A program made the position numbers and the translations under genes. From NCBI RefSeq assembly GCF_009925085.1, contig NZ_JAABNR010000027.1, forward strand, positions 1-38,030: a stretch of 38,030 nt of DNA, written 5' to 3'. Shown piece by piece: positions 7,785 through 16,104 of the stretch. The notes beneath the pieces are model-generated. The model saw nothing but the letters and a program-made list of their open reading frames with translations, was not told the DNA's origin and ran no database searches. Source of the DNA: Stagnihabitans tardus (GTDB taxonomy: Bacteria; Pseudomonadota; Alphaproteobacteria; Rhodobacterales; Rhodobacteraceae). The stretch's first letter is position 1, and every line of letters starts with the position of its first letter.

Positions 7785-8927
7785 ATGACGATCCATTGGT
7801 GTGGCACGGGCTTGTCCTCGGGGCCGGGGCTGCGGCGCTTGATCCAGGGCGGCCACAAGGTCGTGGTCTGGAACCGGACGGTCGAGAAGGCGCGGGAAGC
7901 GGTGGGGGATCTGACCTCGGACATCCGGGCTTATGATTTGGCCGCCTTGACGGCGGCGCTGGCGCCGGGGGATGTGGCGATTTCGATGCTGACGGTGGAT
8001 CACCATGTCGGCATCGCCAGGGCCTGCCTTGCGGCTGGCGCGCATTTCGTCTCGTCCTCCTATATCTCGCCCGAGATGAAGGCGCTGGATGCCACGTTCC
8101 GCGACAAGGGCTTGGTTTCGATCAACGAATGCGGGCTGGACCCGGGGATCGACCACCTGATGGCGCATGACCTGGTGGCGCGGTATCGGGAGAGCGGCGC
8201 CTATCATGCCGACAATGTGCTGTCTTTCGTCAGCTATTGCGGGGGGGTGCCGAAGATCGCCAATGCGTTTCGGTATAAATTCTCCTGGGCTCCGGCCGGC
8301 GTGCTGAAGGCCTTGCGGTCGCCCTCGCGCAGCTTGCGGAACTTCTCCGAGCTGCGGGTGCAGCGGCCCTGGGATGCGATCACGGCCTATGACGCGCCCC
8401 TGCCGCAGCCCGAGAGCTTCGAGGTCTATCCGAACCGGGATTCCTATCCGTTCATGGAGGATTACCACTTCGACCCCGCCTGGAAGGTCCGGGATTTCGT
8501 GCGCGGGACGATCCGGCTGAATGGCTGGGCCGAGGCCTGGGCTCCGATCTTTGCCGAGATCGAGGGGCTGACCGGGCCGGAGGGCGATGCGCGAATCAAT
8601 GCGCTGGCGGCGGAGCTTCTGAAGGAGAACGCCTATGCGCCGGGAGAGCCCGATCGCGTGGTGCTCTTCGTCTCGCTGAAGGCCGAGCGCGACGGCAAGC
8701 CGGTCCATCACGAGACCTGGGCCATGGATGCCTGGGGCGATGAGCGGGGTTCCGCCATGGCGCGGCTCGTGTCCTCTCCGGTCAGCTTCGCGGTGGAATC
8801 GCTTCTGGCGCGCGAGATTCCGGCGGGGGTTCACCCGGCGCCGCGTGATCCGAAGCTGTATACCAAGTGGCTGGGCCAGGTGCGGAGCCTGGCGCAATAC
8901 ATGGAGCGCATCGACCACCTTGGTTGA
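7785..8927 (+). CDS. Saccharopine dehydrogenase family protein (L-glutamate-forming type)
   Basis: The 380-residue protein has an N-terminal Rossmann motif (CGTGLSSGPGLRRLI) and the diagnostic family motif NECGLDPGIDHLMA (around residues 115-128), followed by FVSYCGGVPK. These match LYS9-like saccharopine dehydrogenases that split saccharopine into glutamate and 2-aminoadipate 6-semialdehyde. The ribosome-binding site is near ideal (AGGAGGA ending 4 bases before ATG 7785). Gene order (lysine-forming then glutamate-forming enzyme) gives a two-step route linking lysine and aminoadipate semialdehyde. In bacteria this route is known for lysine catabolism and, in some, for stress-related pipecolate or aminoadipate production. 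No dedicated regulator lies in the window. Confidence 0.9.
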   Translation: MTIHWCGTGLSSGPGLRRLIQGGHKVVVWNRTVEKAREAVGDLTSDIRAYDLAALTAALAPGDVAISMLTVDHHVGIARACLAAGAHFVSSSYISPEMKALDATFRDKGLVSINECGLDPGIDHLMAHDLVARYRESGAYHADNVLSFVSYCGGVPKIANAFRYKFSWAPAGVLKALRSPSRSLRNFSELRVQRPWDAITAYDAPLPQPESFEVYPNRDSYPFMEDYHFDPAWKVRDFVRGTIRLNGWAEAWAPIFAEIEGLTGPEGDARINALAAELLKENAYAPGEPDRVVLFVSLKAERDGKPVHHETWAMDAWGDERGSAMARLVSSPVSFAVESLLAREIPAGVHPAPRDPKLYTKWLGQVRSLAQYMERIDHLG

Positions 8928-8944
8928 TGCATCCCGCTAAGCTA

Positions 8945-8968
8945 TGCTTCCCCGAAAAAGGGGAGGCA
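8945..8968 (+). promoter_or_regulatory. Hairpin covering the ribosome-binding site of the heparinase-like gene
   Basis: Bases 8945-8953 (TGCTTCCCC) pair with 8960-8968 (GGGGAGGCA) through 9 bp including one G-U pair, with loop GAAAAA. The right arm contains the complete Shine-Dalgarno GGAGG (8962-8966), 6 bases before the TTG start at 8973. The structure would mask the ribosome-binding site. No T-run follows, so it does not look like an intrinsic terminator of the upstream operon. Confidence 0.6.
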
Positions 8969-8972
8969 GGCA

Positions 8973-10643
8973 TTGGGCGAGGGGCTTTCAGGCTGGCGGA
9001 ACAGGCTTGCCCTGTGGCGGGCGGCGCGGGCGCCGGTTGCCTCGGGCTTTGCCCGCCTGCCCGAACCGCGCTCCATCGGGCTTTATGCCCGCGGCAAGCA
9101 GATGGTCGCGGGCAACTTCACCTCGGGCGCGGCAAGCGTCGAGGCGCCGGGGCGGGCTATTTGGGACGTGCCCTTTGCCGACCCCATGGCGCGGGTCGAA
9201 ATTCATGGCTTTCAATGGCTTGACGACCTGGCGGCCTTTGGCGACATGCGGGCGCAGGAGCGGGCGCAGGCTTGGACCTTTGACTGGATCGCCCGCTTCG
9301 GGCGCGGTCAGGGGCCGGGCTGGGCGCCGGACCTGATCGGGCGCAGGCTGACGCGCTGGGTGATGCAGGCGGGGATGCTGACCGAGGGGCGCGACGCGGC
9401 GCCCCTGTTGCAGAGCCTCTCCTTGCAGCTGCATTTCCTGGGCGGCCAGGCCAAGAGCTTCGAGGCGCTGTCCGGCCTGATCATCGCCGCATTGGCGGTG
9501 GATATGGAGGCCCTTGTCTCCCCCGCGCTGCGCAGCCTCGCCGCGCTCTGCGAGGCGGAAATCGACATGGGCGGCGGCATCACAAGCCGCAACCCCGAGG
9601 AGCTTCTGGAAATTTTCACCCTCCTGACCTGGGTCAGCCTTTCGCTGGGAGAGGCGGAGGCCGCGCTGCCGCCCGAGGTCTCGGGGGCGATGGAGCGCAT
9701 CGCGCCGACATTGCGGGCCTTGCGCCATGCCGATGGCGGGCTGGCGCGGTTCCATGACGGCGGACGCGGGGCGGAGGGGCGGCTGGATGCGGCGCTCGCC
9801 AATGCGGGCGTGCGGCCCATGGCCAATGCGGGAATGGCCATGGGCTTTGTCCGGCTGCATGGCGGGCGGACGACGGTGATCCTTGATGCCGCGCCGCCTC
9901 CGCCCGGGGATCACGGCCATGCCTCGACCTGCGGCTTCGAGATGACCTCCGGGCGGCGGCCGGTGGTGGTGAATGTCGGCGCGGGCACGGTCTTTGGGCC
10001 CGAGTGGCGCCAGGCGGGGCGGGCGACCGCCAGCCATGCGACGCTGGCGGTGGAGGGCTATAGCTCATCGCGCCTTGGCGCCTCGGGCCAGGGGGATTTC
10101 AACGAAAGGGCCGAGGTCACGACCCTGCGCGTCCTGCCCGGAGAAAACGGCGCAGGGGTCCACTTGGTCCACAACGGCTGGGCTGTGACCCATGGGCTTT
10201 CCCATATCCGCGACCTGATGCTGACCAATGATGGGCGGCATTTGCAGGGCGTCGACCGGCTTGCGGCCATCACCACTGCCGACAAGCGGCGCTTCGAGCG
10301 GCTGGCGCAGGGGCGGCGCTTTCAGGGCGTCAAATTCGCCATCCGCTTTCACCTGCATCCCGATGTCGAGGCGCGGGTCGACCTGGGCGGCAGCGCCATC
10401 AGCCTGACCCTGCGGTCGGGCGAAATCTGGGTCTTTCGCCATGACGGGGCGGCCAAGATGACCTTGGAGCCCTCGATCTACCTGGAAAAGACCAAGGCGC
10501 GGCCCCGTGAGAGCCTGCAAATCGTGCTTTCGGGGGCTGCGCTGGACTTCGACACGCAAGCGGGCTGGACCTTGGCGAAGGCACAGGATACTCCGCTGGC
10601 CATAAGGGATCTGGAACGGGACGACCCCGCAGGCCAGATCTGA
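8973..10643 (+). CDS. Heparinase II/III family protein
   Basis: The 556-residue protein has an alpha-helical N-terminal half (about residues 1-260, alpha/alpha-toroid-like) and a beta-rich C-terminal half starting near [10 protein letters not shown] that fits the heparinase II/III C-terminal domain. A conserved-looking [13 protein letters not shown] segment marks the domain junction. No signal peptide is visible. The start is TTG at 8973 ([12 protein letters not shown]), with GGGGAGG six bases upstream inside a hairpin. Polysaccharide-lyase activity is a family expectation only. In Rhodobacteraceae a gene of this kind commonly precedes purH, as here (20-base gap), so it may belong to an envelope-related housekeeping group. 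Confidence 0.85.
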   Translation: MGEGLSGWRNRLALWRAARAPVASGFARLPEPRSIGLYARGKQMVAGNFTSGAASVEAPGRAIWDVPFADPMARVEIHGFQWLDDLAAFGDMRAQERAQAWTFDWIARFGRGQGPGWAPDLIGRRLTRWVMQAGMLTEGRDAAPLLQSLSLQLHFLGGQAKSFEALSGLIIAALAVDMEALVSPALRSLAALCEAEIDMGGGITSRNPEELLEIFTLLTWVSLSLGEAEAALPPEVSGAMERIAPTLRALRHADGGLARFHDGGRGAEGRLDAALANAGVRPMANAGMAMGFVRLHGGRTTVILDAAPPPPGDHGHASTCGFEMTSGRRPVVVNVGAGTVFGPEWRQAGRATASHATLAVEGYSSSRLGASGQGDFNERAEVTTLRVLPGENGAGVHLVHNGWAVTHGLSHIRDLMLTNDGRHLQGVDRLAAITTADKRRFERLAQGRRFQGVKFAIRFHLHPDVEARVDLGGSAISLTLRSGEIWVFRHDGAAKMTLEPSIYLEKTKARPRESLQIVLSGAALDFDTQAGWTLAKAQDTPLAIRDLERDDPAGQI

Positions 10644-10663
10644 CCAGTGCGAGGGGGCTCCGC

Positions 10664-12244
10664 ATGACAAATCTCGTCCCGATCGGCCGTGCGCTGATCT
10701 CCGTCTCCGACAAGTCGGGTCTGATCGAACTGTCGCGGGCGCTGGCCAGCTATGGGGTCGAGCTGATCTCGACCGGCGGCACGTCGAACATGCTGCGGGC
10801 GGCGGGGTTGAAGGTGCGGGATGTGGCCGAGGTCACGGGCTTTCCCGAGATGATGGATGGGCGGGTCAAGACGCTGCATCCGAACATCCATGGCGCGCTT
10901 TTGGCCTTGCGCGACGATGACGAGCATCTTTTGGCGATGGCGGCGCATGGGATCGAGCCCATCGACCTGTTGATCGTCAACCTTTACCCCTTTGAAGAGA
11001 CCGTGGCCAAGGGCGCGGACCACGCGACCTGTATCGAGAATATCGACATCGGGGGCCCGGCTATGATCCGCGCGGCCTCGAAGAACCATCGGTTTGTGAC
11101 GGTGGTGACCGATCCTTCGGATTACGGCACGCTGATCGACCAGCTGAAGGCGCATGACGGGGCGACGAGCCTGGCCTTCCGGCAGAAGCTGGCCCTGACG
11201 GCTTACGCCAAGACGGCGGCCTATGACACGGCCGTTTCGACCTGGCTGGCCGGAGAGATCAAGGAGCCCTTCCCGCGCAACAAGTCTTTCGCGGGGACCT
11301 TCCGCCAGGGGATGCGTTACGGCGAGAACCCGCATCAGCGCGCGGCCTTCTATACGGACGGCTCCCGCCGCGAGGGGGTGGCGACGGCGCGGCAGTGGCA
11401 GGGCAAAGAGCTGAGCTACAACAACATCAACGACACCGATGCGGCCTTTGAGCTGGTGGCGGAGTTTGCGGGCGGGGCTCCGGCCTGTGCGATCATCAAG
11501 CACGCCAATCCCTGTGGGGTTGGGACGGCGGGGTCGCTGCGCGAGGCCTATCTGCGGGCCTATCACTGCGACCAGACCAGCGCTTTCGGGGGCATCGTGG
11601 CACTGAACCAGCCGCTGGATGCCGAGACGGCGGAAGAGATCGTGAAGATCTTCACCGAGGTCGTGATTGCGCCTGGGGCGTCGGATGAGGCGAAGGCGAT
11701 CTTTGCCGCGAAGAAGAACCTGCGGTTGCTGACGACGGGCGGTTTGCCGGATGCGAAGTCTCCGGGTTGGGCCTTCAAACAGGTTGCGGGCGGCTTCCTG
11801 GTGCAGGACCGCGATTTCGCGGGCGTGCCGGAGTTGAAGGTCGTGACGAAAAAGGCTCCGACCGAGGCGCAGATGGCGGATTTGCTGTTTGCCTGGAAGG
11901 TCGCCAAGCATGTGAAGTCGAACGCCATCGTCTATGTGAAGGACGGGGCGACGGTGGGGGTCGGCGCGGGCCAGATGAGCCGGGTCGATTCGACCCGCAT
12001 CGCGGCGCGGAAGGCTGAGGACATGGCCGAGGCCCTGGGGCTGGCGGCCTCCCCGACGATCGGGTCGGTCGTGGCCTCGGACGCGTTTTTCCCCTTCCCC
12101 GACGGGCTCTTGACCGCCGCCGAGGCGGGGGCGGTTGCGGTGATCCAGCCGGGTGGCTCGATGAACGACGACAAGGTCATCGCTGCGGCGGATGAGGCGG
12201 GGCTGGCCATGGTCTTCACCGGCCAGCGCCACTTCCGGCACTGA
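10664..12244 (+). CDS. purH: Bifunctional AICAR transformylase/IMP cyclohydrolase PurH
   Basis: Catalyses the last two steps of IMP synthesis: formylation of AICAR with 10-formyl-THF, then ring closure. The 526-residue protein matches the family length. The N-terminal MGS-like cyclohydrolase domain (about 1-150) shows [10 protein letters not shown] and STGGTSNML, then [14 protein letters not shown]. The transformylase domain carries the catalytic KHANPCG with Lys279-His280 (E. coli Lys266-His267). It ends in the typical [12 protein letters not shown] 10664 is preceded by a G-rich stretch. lspA starts one base after its stop, indicating cotranscription. Confidence 0.97.
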   Translation: MTNLVPIGRALISVSDKSGLIELSRALASYGVELISTGGTSNMLRAAGLKVRDVAEVTGFPEMMDGRVKTLHPNIHGALLALRDDDEHLLAMAAHGIEPIDLLIVNLYPFEETVAKGADHATCIENIDIGGPAMIRAASKNHRFVTVVTDPSDYGTLIDQLKAHDGATSLAFRQKLALTAYAKTAAYDTAVSTWLAGEIKEPFPRNKSFAGTFRQGMRYGENPHQRAAFYTDGSRREGVATARQWQGKELSYNNINDTDAAFELVAEFAGGAPACAIIKHANPCGVGTAGSLREAYLRAYHCDQTSAFGGIVALNQPLDAETAEEIVKIFTEVVIAPGASDEAKAIFAAKKNLRLLTTGGLPDAKSPGWAFKQVAGGFLVQDRDFAGVPELKVVTKKAPTEAQMADLLFAWKVAKHVKSNAIVYVKDGATVGVGAGQMSRVDSTRIAARKAEDMAEALGLAASPTIGSVVASDAFFPFPDGLLTAAEAGAVAVIQPGGSMNDDKVIAAADEAGLAMVFTGQRHFRH

Positions 12245-12245
12245 G

Positions 12246-12743
12246 ATGCGGCGGCTTTTCCTGACGGCTGCGGGGGTCTTTGCCCTGGACCAGGTGACGA
12301 AATACCTGGTCGTCATCCTGATGGACCTGCGCAACCGAGGAGAGATCGACGTCTGGCCTCCCTTCGTCAACTTCCGCATGGCCTGGAATTACGGGGTGAA
12401 TTTCGGGCTCTTGGGCGGGGATGGGCTGATCCTGCGCTGGACGCTGATCGCGGTGGCGCTTGGCATCTCGGCCTGGGTGCTGCGCTGGGCCTTGAACGAG
12501 GGGACGGGGCGGGTGCTGGTGGCGGCGGGGCTTCTGATCGGCGGCGCGCTCGGCAATGTCATCGACCGCATCCTCTATGGCGCGGTGGCCGATTTCCTGA
12601 ACATGTCCTGCTGCGGCATCGACAACCCGTTTTCCTTCAACGTCGCCGATGTGGCCATCTTCCTGGGCGCCGTCGGCCTGATCCTGTTCACCGGCAAAGG
12701 CCCCCAGAAGAACGGGCGTGACGGGCGCGGCCGCTTGCGCTAA
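12246..12743 (+). CDS. lspA: Lipoprotein signal peptidase (signal peptidase II)
   Basis: The 165-residue inner-membrane aspartyl protease removes signal peptides from prolipoproteins. Four hydrophobic segments are visible. Conserved boxes: DQVTKYLV at 15-22, NYGVNFGL at 48-55, [15 protein letters not shown] at 103-117 and FNVADVAIF at 131-139. The catalytic Asp pair is Asp116 and Asp135. The NxGxxF box has Asn52 where Ala is usual. The start follows the purH stop by one base. The next gene encodes a lipoprotein that would be a substrate of this enzyme. Confidence 0.95.
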   Translation: MRRLFLTAAGVFALDQVTKYLVVILMDLRNRGEIDVWPPFVNFRMAWNYGVNFGLLGGDGLILRWTLIAVALGISAWVLRWALNEGTGRVLVAAGLLIGGALGNVIDRILYGAVADFLNMSCCGIDNPFSFNVADVAIFLGAVGLILFTGKGPQKNGRDGRGRLR

Positions 12744-12770
12744 GACGGGGCCAAGGTCAGGGAGTGAGAG

Positions 12771-13340
12771 ATGCGGAAGGCGGGTCTGGTTCTGGCGGGT
12801 GTCCTCGTGATGACACTGGCGTCCTGCGGATCGCGTGACCGGGTCCCCAATCTCATGAACCTGCGGTCGGGCACCAATGGCCCGGATGAATTCTCGATCC
12901 TGCCGCCCAAGGGGCTCGAGATGCCCGAAGACCTCGCCGCCCTGCCCGAACCCACGCCGGGTGGCACCAACCTGACCGACCAGAACCCGCAGGCCGATGC
13001 GATCCTGGCGCTGGGCGGCAAGCCCGGCGCAGGCGTCAACGACAATGCCCTGGTGGCCTATGCCGGGCGCCATGGCATGGACCCCAACATCCGCGCGAGC
13101 CTCGCCGCCGAGGACCTGGAATTCCGCAAGAAGCATCCCGGCAAGCTCCTTGAGCGGTTGTTCAACCTGACCACCTATTTCAACGCCTATCGCGACAGCT
13201 GGCTGGACCAATACAAAGAGCTGGCACGCTGGCGGGCGGCGGGCGTGGCGACGCCTGCGGCTCCGCCCCCGGCCAGCAGCACGGTGGCACCCCGGGTGAC
13301 CACCGGCGGCACCAACAGCGAAGACAAATTCCTGCAATAA
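12771..13340 (+). CDS. DUF3035 lipoprotein (BamF-like)
   Basis: The 189-residue protein has a lipoprotein signal peptide with lipobox LASC (Cys19) after a hydrophobic core. The mature part starts GSRDRVPNLMNLRSGTNGPDEF and then ILPPKGLEMPEDLAALP, the proline-rich pattern of DUF3035, a family annotated in alphaproteobacteria as a BAM-complex-associated lipoprotein (BamF). Outer-membrane anchoring is expected because Gly, not Asp, follows the lipid-modified Cys. It lies 27 bases after lspA with AGGGAG before its ATG. Function by homology to BamF is tentative. Confidence 0.85.
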   Translation: MRKAGLVLAGVLVMTLASCGSRDRVPNLMNLRSGTNGPDEFSILPPKGLEMPEDLAALPEPTPGGTNLTDQNPQADAILALGGKPGAGVNDNALVAYAGRHGMDPNIRASLAAEDLEFRKKHPGKLLERLFNLTTYFNAYRDSWLDQYKELARWRAAGVATPAAPPPASSTVAPRVTTGGTNSEDKFLQ

Positions 13341-13414
13341 TGACGGGGCCTCACTTCCCCGTGGGGGCGGCTATGCGCGGAGCGCATGGCACGCTAGGTT
13401 GTGCCCAAAGGCTT

Positions 13415-14752
13415 ATGGAGACCCCCTTGCGCAAAATCCTGACGGCACTCCTGGTCCTGGTCGCCCTGCCCGCCTGGGCGCGTCCGGTGACCACCTACAC
13501 GCTGGACAACGGGCTGGAGGTCGTGGTGATCGAGGATCACCGCGCCCCGGTCGTCGTCCACATGGTCTGGTATCGCATCGGGGCCGCCGACGAGCCGCGC
13601 GGCCATTCCGGCATCGCCCATTTCCTGGAGCACCTGATGTTCCAGGGCACCAAGACCCTGGCGCCGGGCGAGCTGTCCAAGATCGTGGCGGCGCAGGGGG
13701 GGTCGGACAACGCCTTTACCACCCATGACTACACCGCCTATTTCCAGCGGGTGGCCTCGGATCGGCTTGACCTGGTGATGAAGCTGGAAGCCGACCGGAT
13801 GCACAACCTGAACCTGACGCAAGAGGATGTCGACACCGAGCGCCAGGTCATCCTGGACGAGCGCAACCAGCGCACCGACAGCGACCCCGGCGCCTTGTTC
13901 CAGGAGCAGATGACGGCGGCGCAATACCTGAACCATCCCTATGGCACCCCGGTCATCGGCTGGCGGTCAGAGATGGAGGCGCTGAGCCGCCAGGACGCCC
14001 TGGACTTCTACCAGGCCAATTACGCGCCCAACAATGCCATCCTGATCGTCGCGGGCGATGTGGAGCCCTCCGAGGTCAAGGCCCTGGCCGAGGCGCATTA
14101 CGGCCCCATCCCGCCCTCGGACCGCATCACCCCCCGCGACCGCGCGCAGGAGCCGCCGCAGCTTGCCGCCCGCCGCTTGCAGATGTCGGACCCCCGCGTG
14201 GCGCAGCCCTATGTCGTGCGCAGCTACCTCGCCCCCGAGGCCAATGCGGGCGACATGAAAGAGGCCGCCGCGCTGACCGTGCTGGCCGAGCTTCTGGGCG
14301 GCAATCCCTCGACCTCGGTCATGGCGCGGGCGATGATGTTCGACAAGCCCCTGGCCACCTATGTCTCGGCGCAATATGACGCGATCTCTTTGGACAAGAC
14401 CAGTTTCGGCCTGGTCGTCGTGCCCGCCGAGGGCGTGACGCTGGAGACGGCCGAGACGGCGATGGACGAGACCCTGGCGAAGTTCCTGAAGGAGGGCGTC
14501 GATCAGGCCGAGTTCGACCGCATCCAGGCGCAACTGCGCGCCAAGCAGATCTATGACGAAGACAACACCCAAGGCGCGGCCCATCGCTATGGCATGGCGC
14601 TGACCTCGGGCCTGACGGTGCAGGATGTGCAGGACTGGCCCAAGGTCCTGGCCGAGGTCACCCCCGCCGATGTCATGGCGGCGGCGGGACGGGTCCTGGA
14701 CCTGCGGCACTCCGTGACAGGCTGGCTTGAACCCGAGGAGGCTGCCCAATGA
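13415..14752 (+). CDS. M16 family zinc metallopeptidase (catalytic subunit)
   Basis: The 445-residue secreted peptidase has a signal peptide (hydrophobic ILTALLVLVALPAWA, cleavage after AWA), then a domain carrying the inverted zinc motif HxxEH (HFLEH, 69-73) with the third ligand probably Glu149, at the family's usual distance. It is the catalytic member of an M16B pair, expected in the periplasm. ATG 13415 was chosen as the last ATG before the signal peptide. A TTG at 13427 with GGAG about 6 bases upstream would also keep the signal peptide and may be the true start. Its ATGA overlap with the next gene indicates translational coupling. Confidence 0.92.
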   Translation: METPLRKILTALLVLVALPAWARPVTTYTLDNGLEVVVIEDHRAPVVVHMVWYRIGAADEPRGHSGIAHFLEHLMFQGTKTLAPGELSKIVAAQGGSDNAFTTHDYTAYFQRVASDRLDLVMKLEADRMHNLNLTQEDVDTERQVILDERNQRTDSDPGALFQEQMTAAQYLNHPYGTPVIGWRSEMEALSRQDALDFYQANYAPNNAILIVAGDVEPSEVKALAEAHYGPIPPSDRITPRDRAQEPPQLAARRLQMSDPRVAQPYVVRSYLAPEANAGDMKEAAALTVLAELLGGNPSTSVMARAMMFDKPLATYVSAQYDAISLDKTSFGLVVVPAEGVTLETAETAMDETLAKFLKEGVDQAEFDRIQAQLRAKQIYDEDNTQGAAHRYGMALTSGLTVQDVQDWPKVLAEVTPADVMAAAGRVLDLRHSVTGWLEPEEAAQ

Positions 14753-16038
14753 TCCGCGTTCTGGTGTTTCTGGCGCTGATGGTCTCTCCGGCCTGGGCCG
14801 AGGTGAAGATTCAAGAGGTGACCTCGAAGGGCGGGATCAAGGCCTGGCTGGTGGAAAACCACGACATCGCCTTTACCGCCCTGAGCATAAGGTTCCAGGG
14901 CGGGTCCTCCCTGGATGCGCCGGGCAAGCGGGGCGCGGTCAACCTGATGACGGCGCTCTTGGAGGAAGGCTCGGGCGATCTGGACGCCCAGGGCTTTGCT
15001 GCGGCGCGCGATGCCTTGGCGGCGGAGTTCCAGTTCTCGTCGGATTCGGATGGCATCGATGTGACCGCCCGCTTCCTGACCGAGAACCGCGACCAGGCGC
15101 TGGACCTCTTGCAAGGCGCCCTGACCGCGCCGCGCTTCGACGCCCCTGCGGTGGAGCGCGTGCGGGGCCAAGTCTTGCAGATCATCGCCGCAGAGGTGAA
15201 GGACCCCGAGGCCATCGCGGCCGATATGCTGAACAAGGCGGCTTTCGGCGACCACCCCTATGGCACGAATCCCAATGGCACGGCGGAAAGCGTGGCGGGG
15301 CTGACGCGGGATGACCTTGTGGCGGCTTGGAAAGGGGCGCTGGCGCGCGACAGGATCTATGTGGCGGCGGCAGGGGATATCACGCCCGAAGAGCTTGGCG
15401 TCGCGCTCGACAAGCTCTTGGGCGGCTTGCCCGCGACGGGGGCGCCTCAGCCTGCCGATGTGGCGCTGACCGTGCCGGGTGGCGTGCTGGCGCAGGATTT
15501 CCCGGGGCCTCAGACCACGATCCTGTTCTGGCAAAAGGGGCTGCGTTTCGACGATCCCGACTATTTCGCGGCCACGATCCTGAACGAGATCCTGGGCGGC
15601 AACGGCTTCTCCTCGCGGCTGATGGACGAGGTGCGGGAGAAGCGCGGGCTGACCTATGGGATCGGCACGGGTCTGGTGATCAACGACCATTCCGAGGCGC
15701 TTCAGGGCTCGGTCGCGGTGGCCAATGAGAACGTGGCCCAGACGGTGCAGGTGATCCGCGAGGTCTGGGCGGGGCTGGCGAAGGACGGCGTGACGCAGAA
15801 AGAGCTGGACGACACCAAGACCTATATGACCGGGTCCTACCCCTTGCGCTTCGACGGCAACCGCCGGATCGCCTCGATCCTGGTGGGGATGCAGATGCTG
15901 GGGCTGGCTCCGGACTATCCCGCGACGCGGAATGCGCGGGTCGAGGCGGTGACGCTGGAGGATGTGAACCGCGTGGCGCGCGAGTTGCTGACGCCGGATG
16001 CGCTGAGCTTTGTCGTCGTGGGTGGCGGGCGGCCCTGA
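14749..16038 (+). CDS. M16 family peptidase-like protein lacking the zinc motif
   Basis: The 429-residue secreted protein has signal peptide MIRVLVFLALMVSPAWA. At the position of HxxEH it reads NLMTALLEEG, so zinc cannot be bound. The C-terminal half keeps the R/Y-type segment (EVREKRGLTYGIGTG) that shapes the substrate chamber in M16B partners. By analogy with heterodimeric M16B enzymes and mitochondrial processing peptidase, it is probably the non-catalytic partner of the preceding gene, with which it overlaps by four bases (ATGA). Confidence 0.92.
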   Translation: MIRVLVFLALMVSPAWAEVKIQEVTSKGGIKAWLVENHDIAFTALSIRFQGGSSLDAPGKRGAVNLMTALLEEGSGDLDAQGFAAARDALAAEFQFSSDSDGIDVTARFLTENRDQALDLLQGALTAPRFDAPAVERVRGQVLQIIAAEVKDPEAIAADMLNKAAFGDHPYGTNPNGTAESVAGLTRDDLVAAWKGALARDRIYVAAAGDITPEELGVALDKLLGGLPATGAPQPADVALTVPGGVLAQDFPGPQTTILFWQKGLRFDDPDYFAATILNEILGGNGFSSRLMDEVREKRGLTYGIGTGLVINDHSEALQGSVAVANENVAQTVQVIREVWAGLAKDGVTQKELDDTKTYMTGSYPLRFDGNRRIASILVGMQMLGLAPDYPATRNARVEAVTLEDVNRVARELLTPDALSFVVVGGGRP

Positions 16039-16091
16039 GCGGACCCCGGGCTGCGCGCGCGGAATCGGTGGCGGGGTCTGGGGATTGCCGC

Positions 16092-16097
16092 TATAAT
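16092..16097 (+). promoter_or_regulatory. Candidate -10 box (TATAAT) of mutL
   Basis: A perfect TATAAT lies 7 bases before the mutL ATG (16105), which would place transcription initiation at or next to the start codon and give a leaderless mRNA. No good -35 hexamer is seen at 16-18 bases upstream, and the only purine-rich stretch before the ATG (GGTGG) is too close to serve as a normal ribosome-binding site. Confidence 0.45.
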
Positions 16098-16104
16098 TGG
16101 TGGC

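Noticed and set aside
8928-8972. Hairpin as intrinsic terminator of the saccharopine operon
   Set aside because: The stem is followed by GGCATTGG, without a T-run on the plus strand, and its 3' arm is the ribosome-binding site of the next gene.
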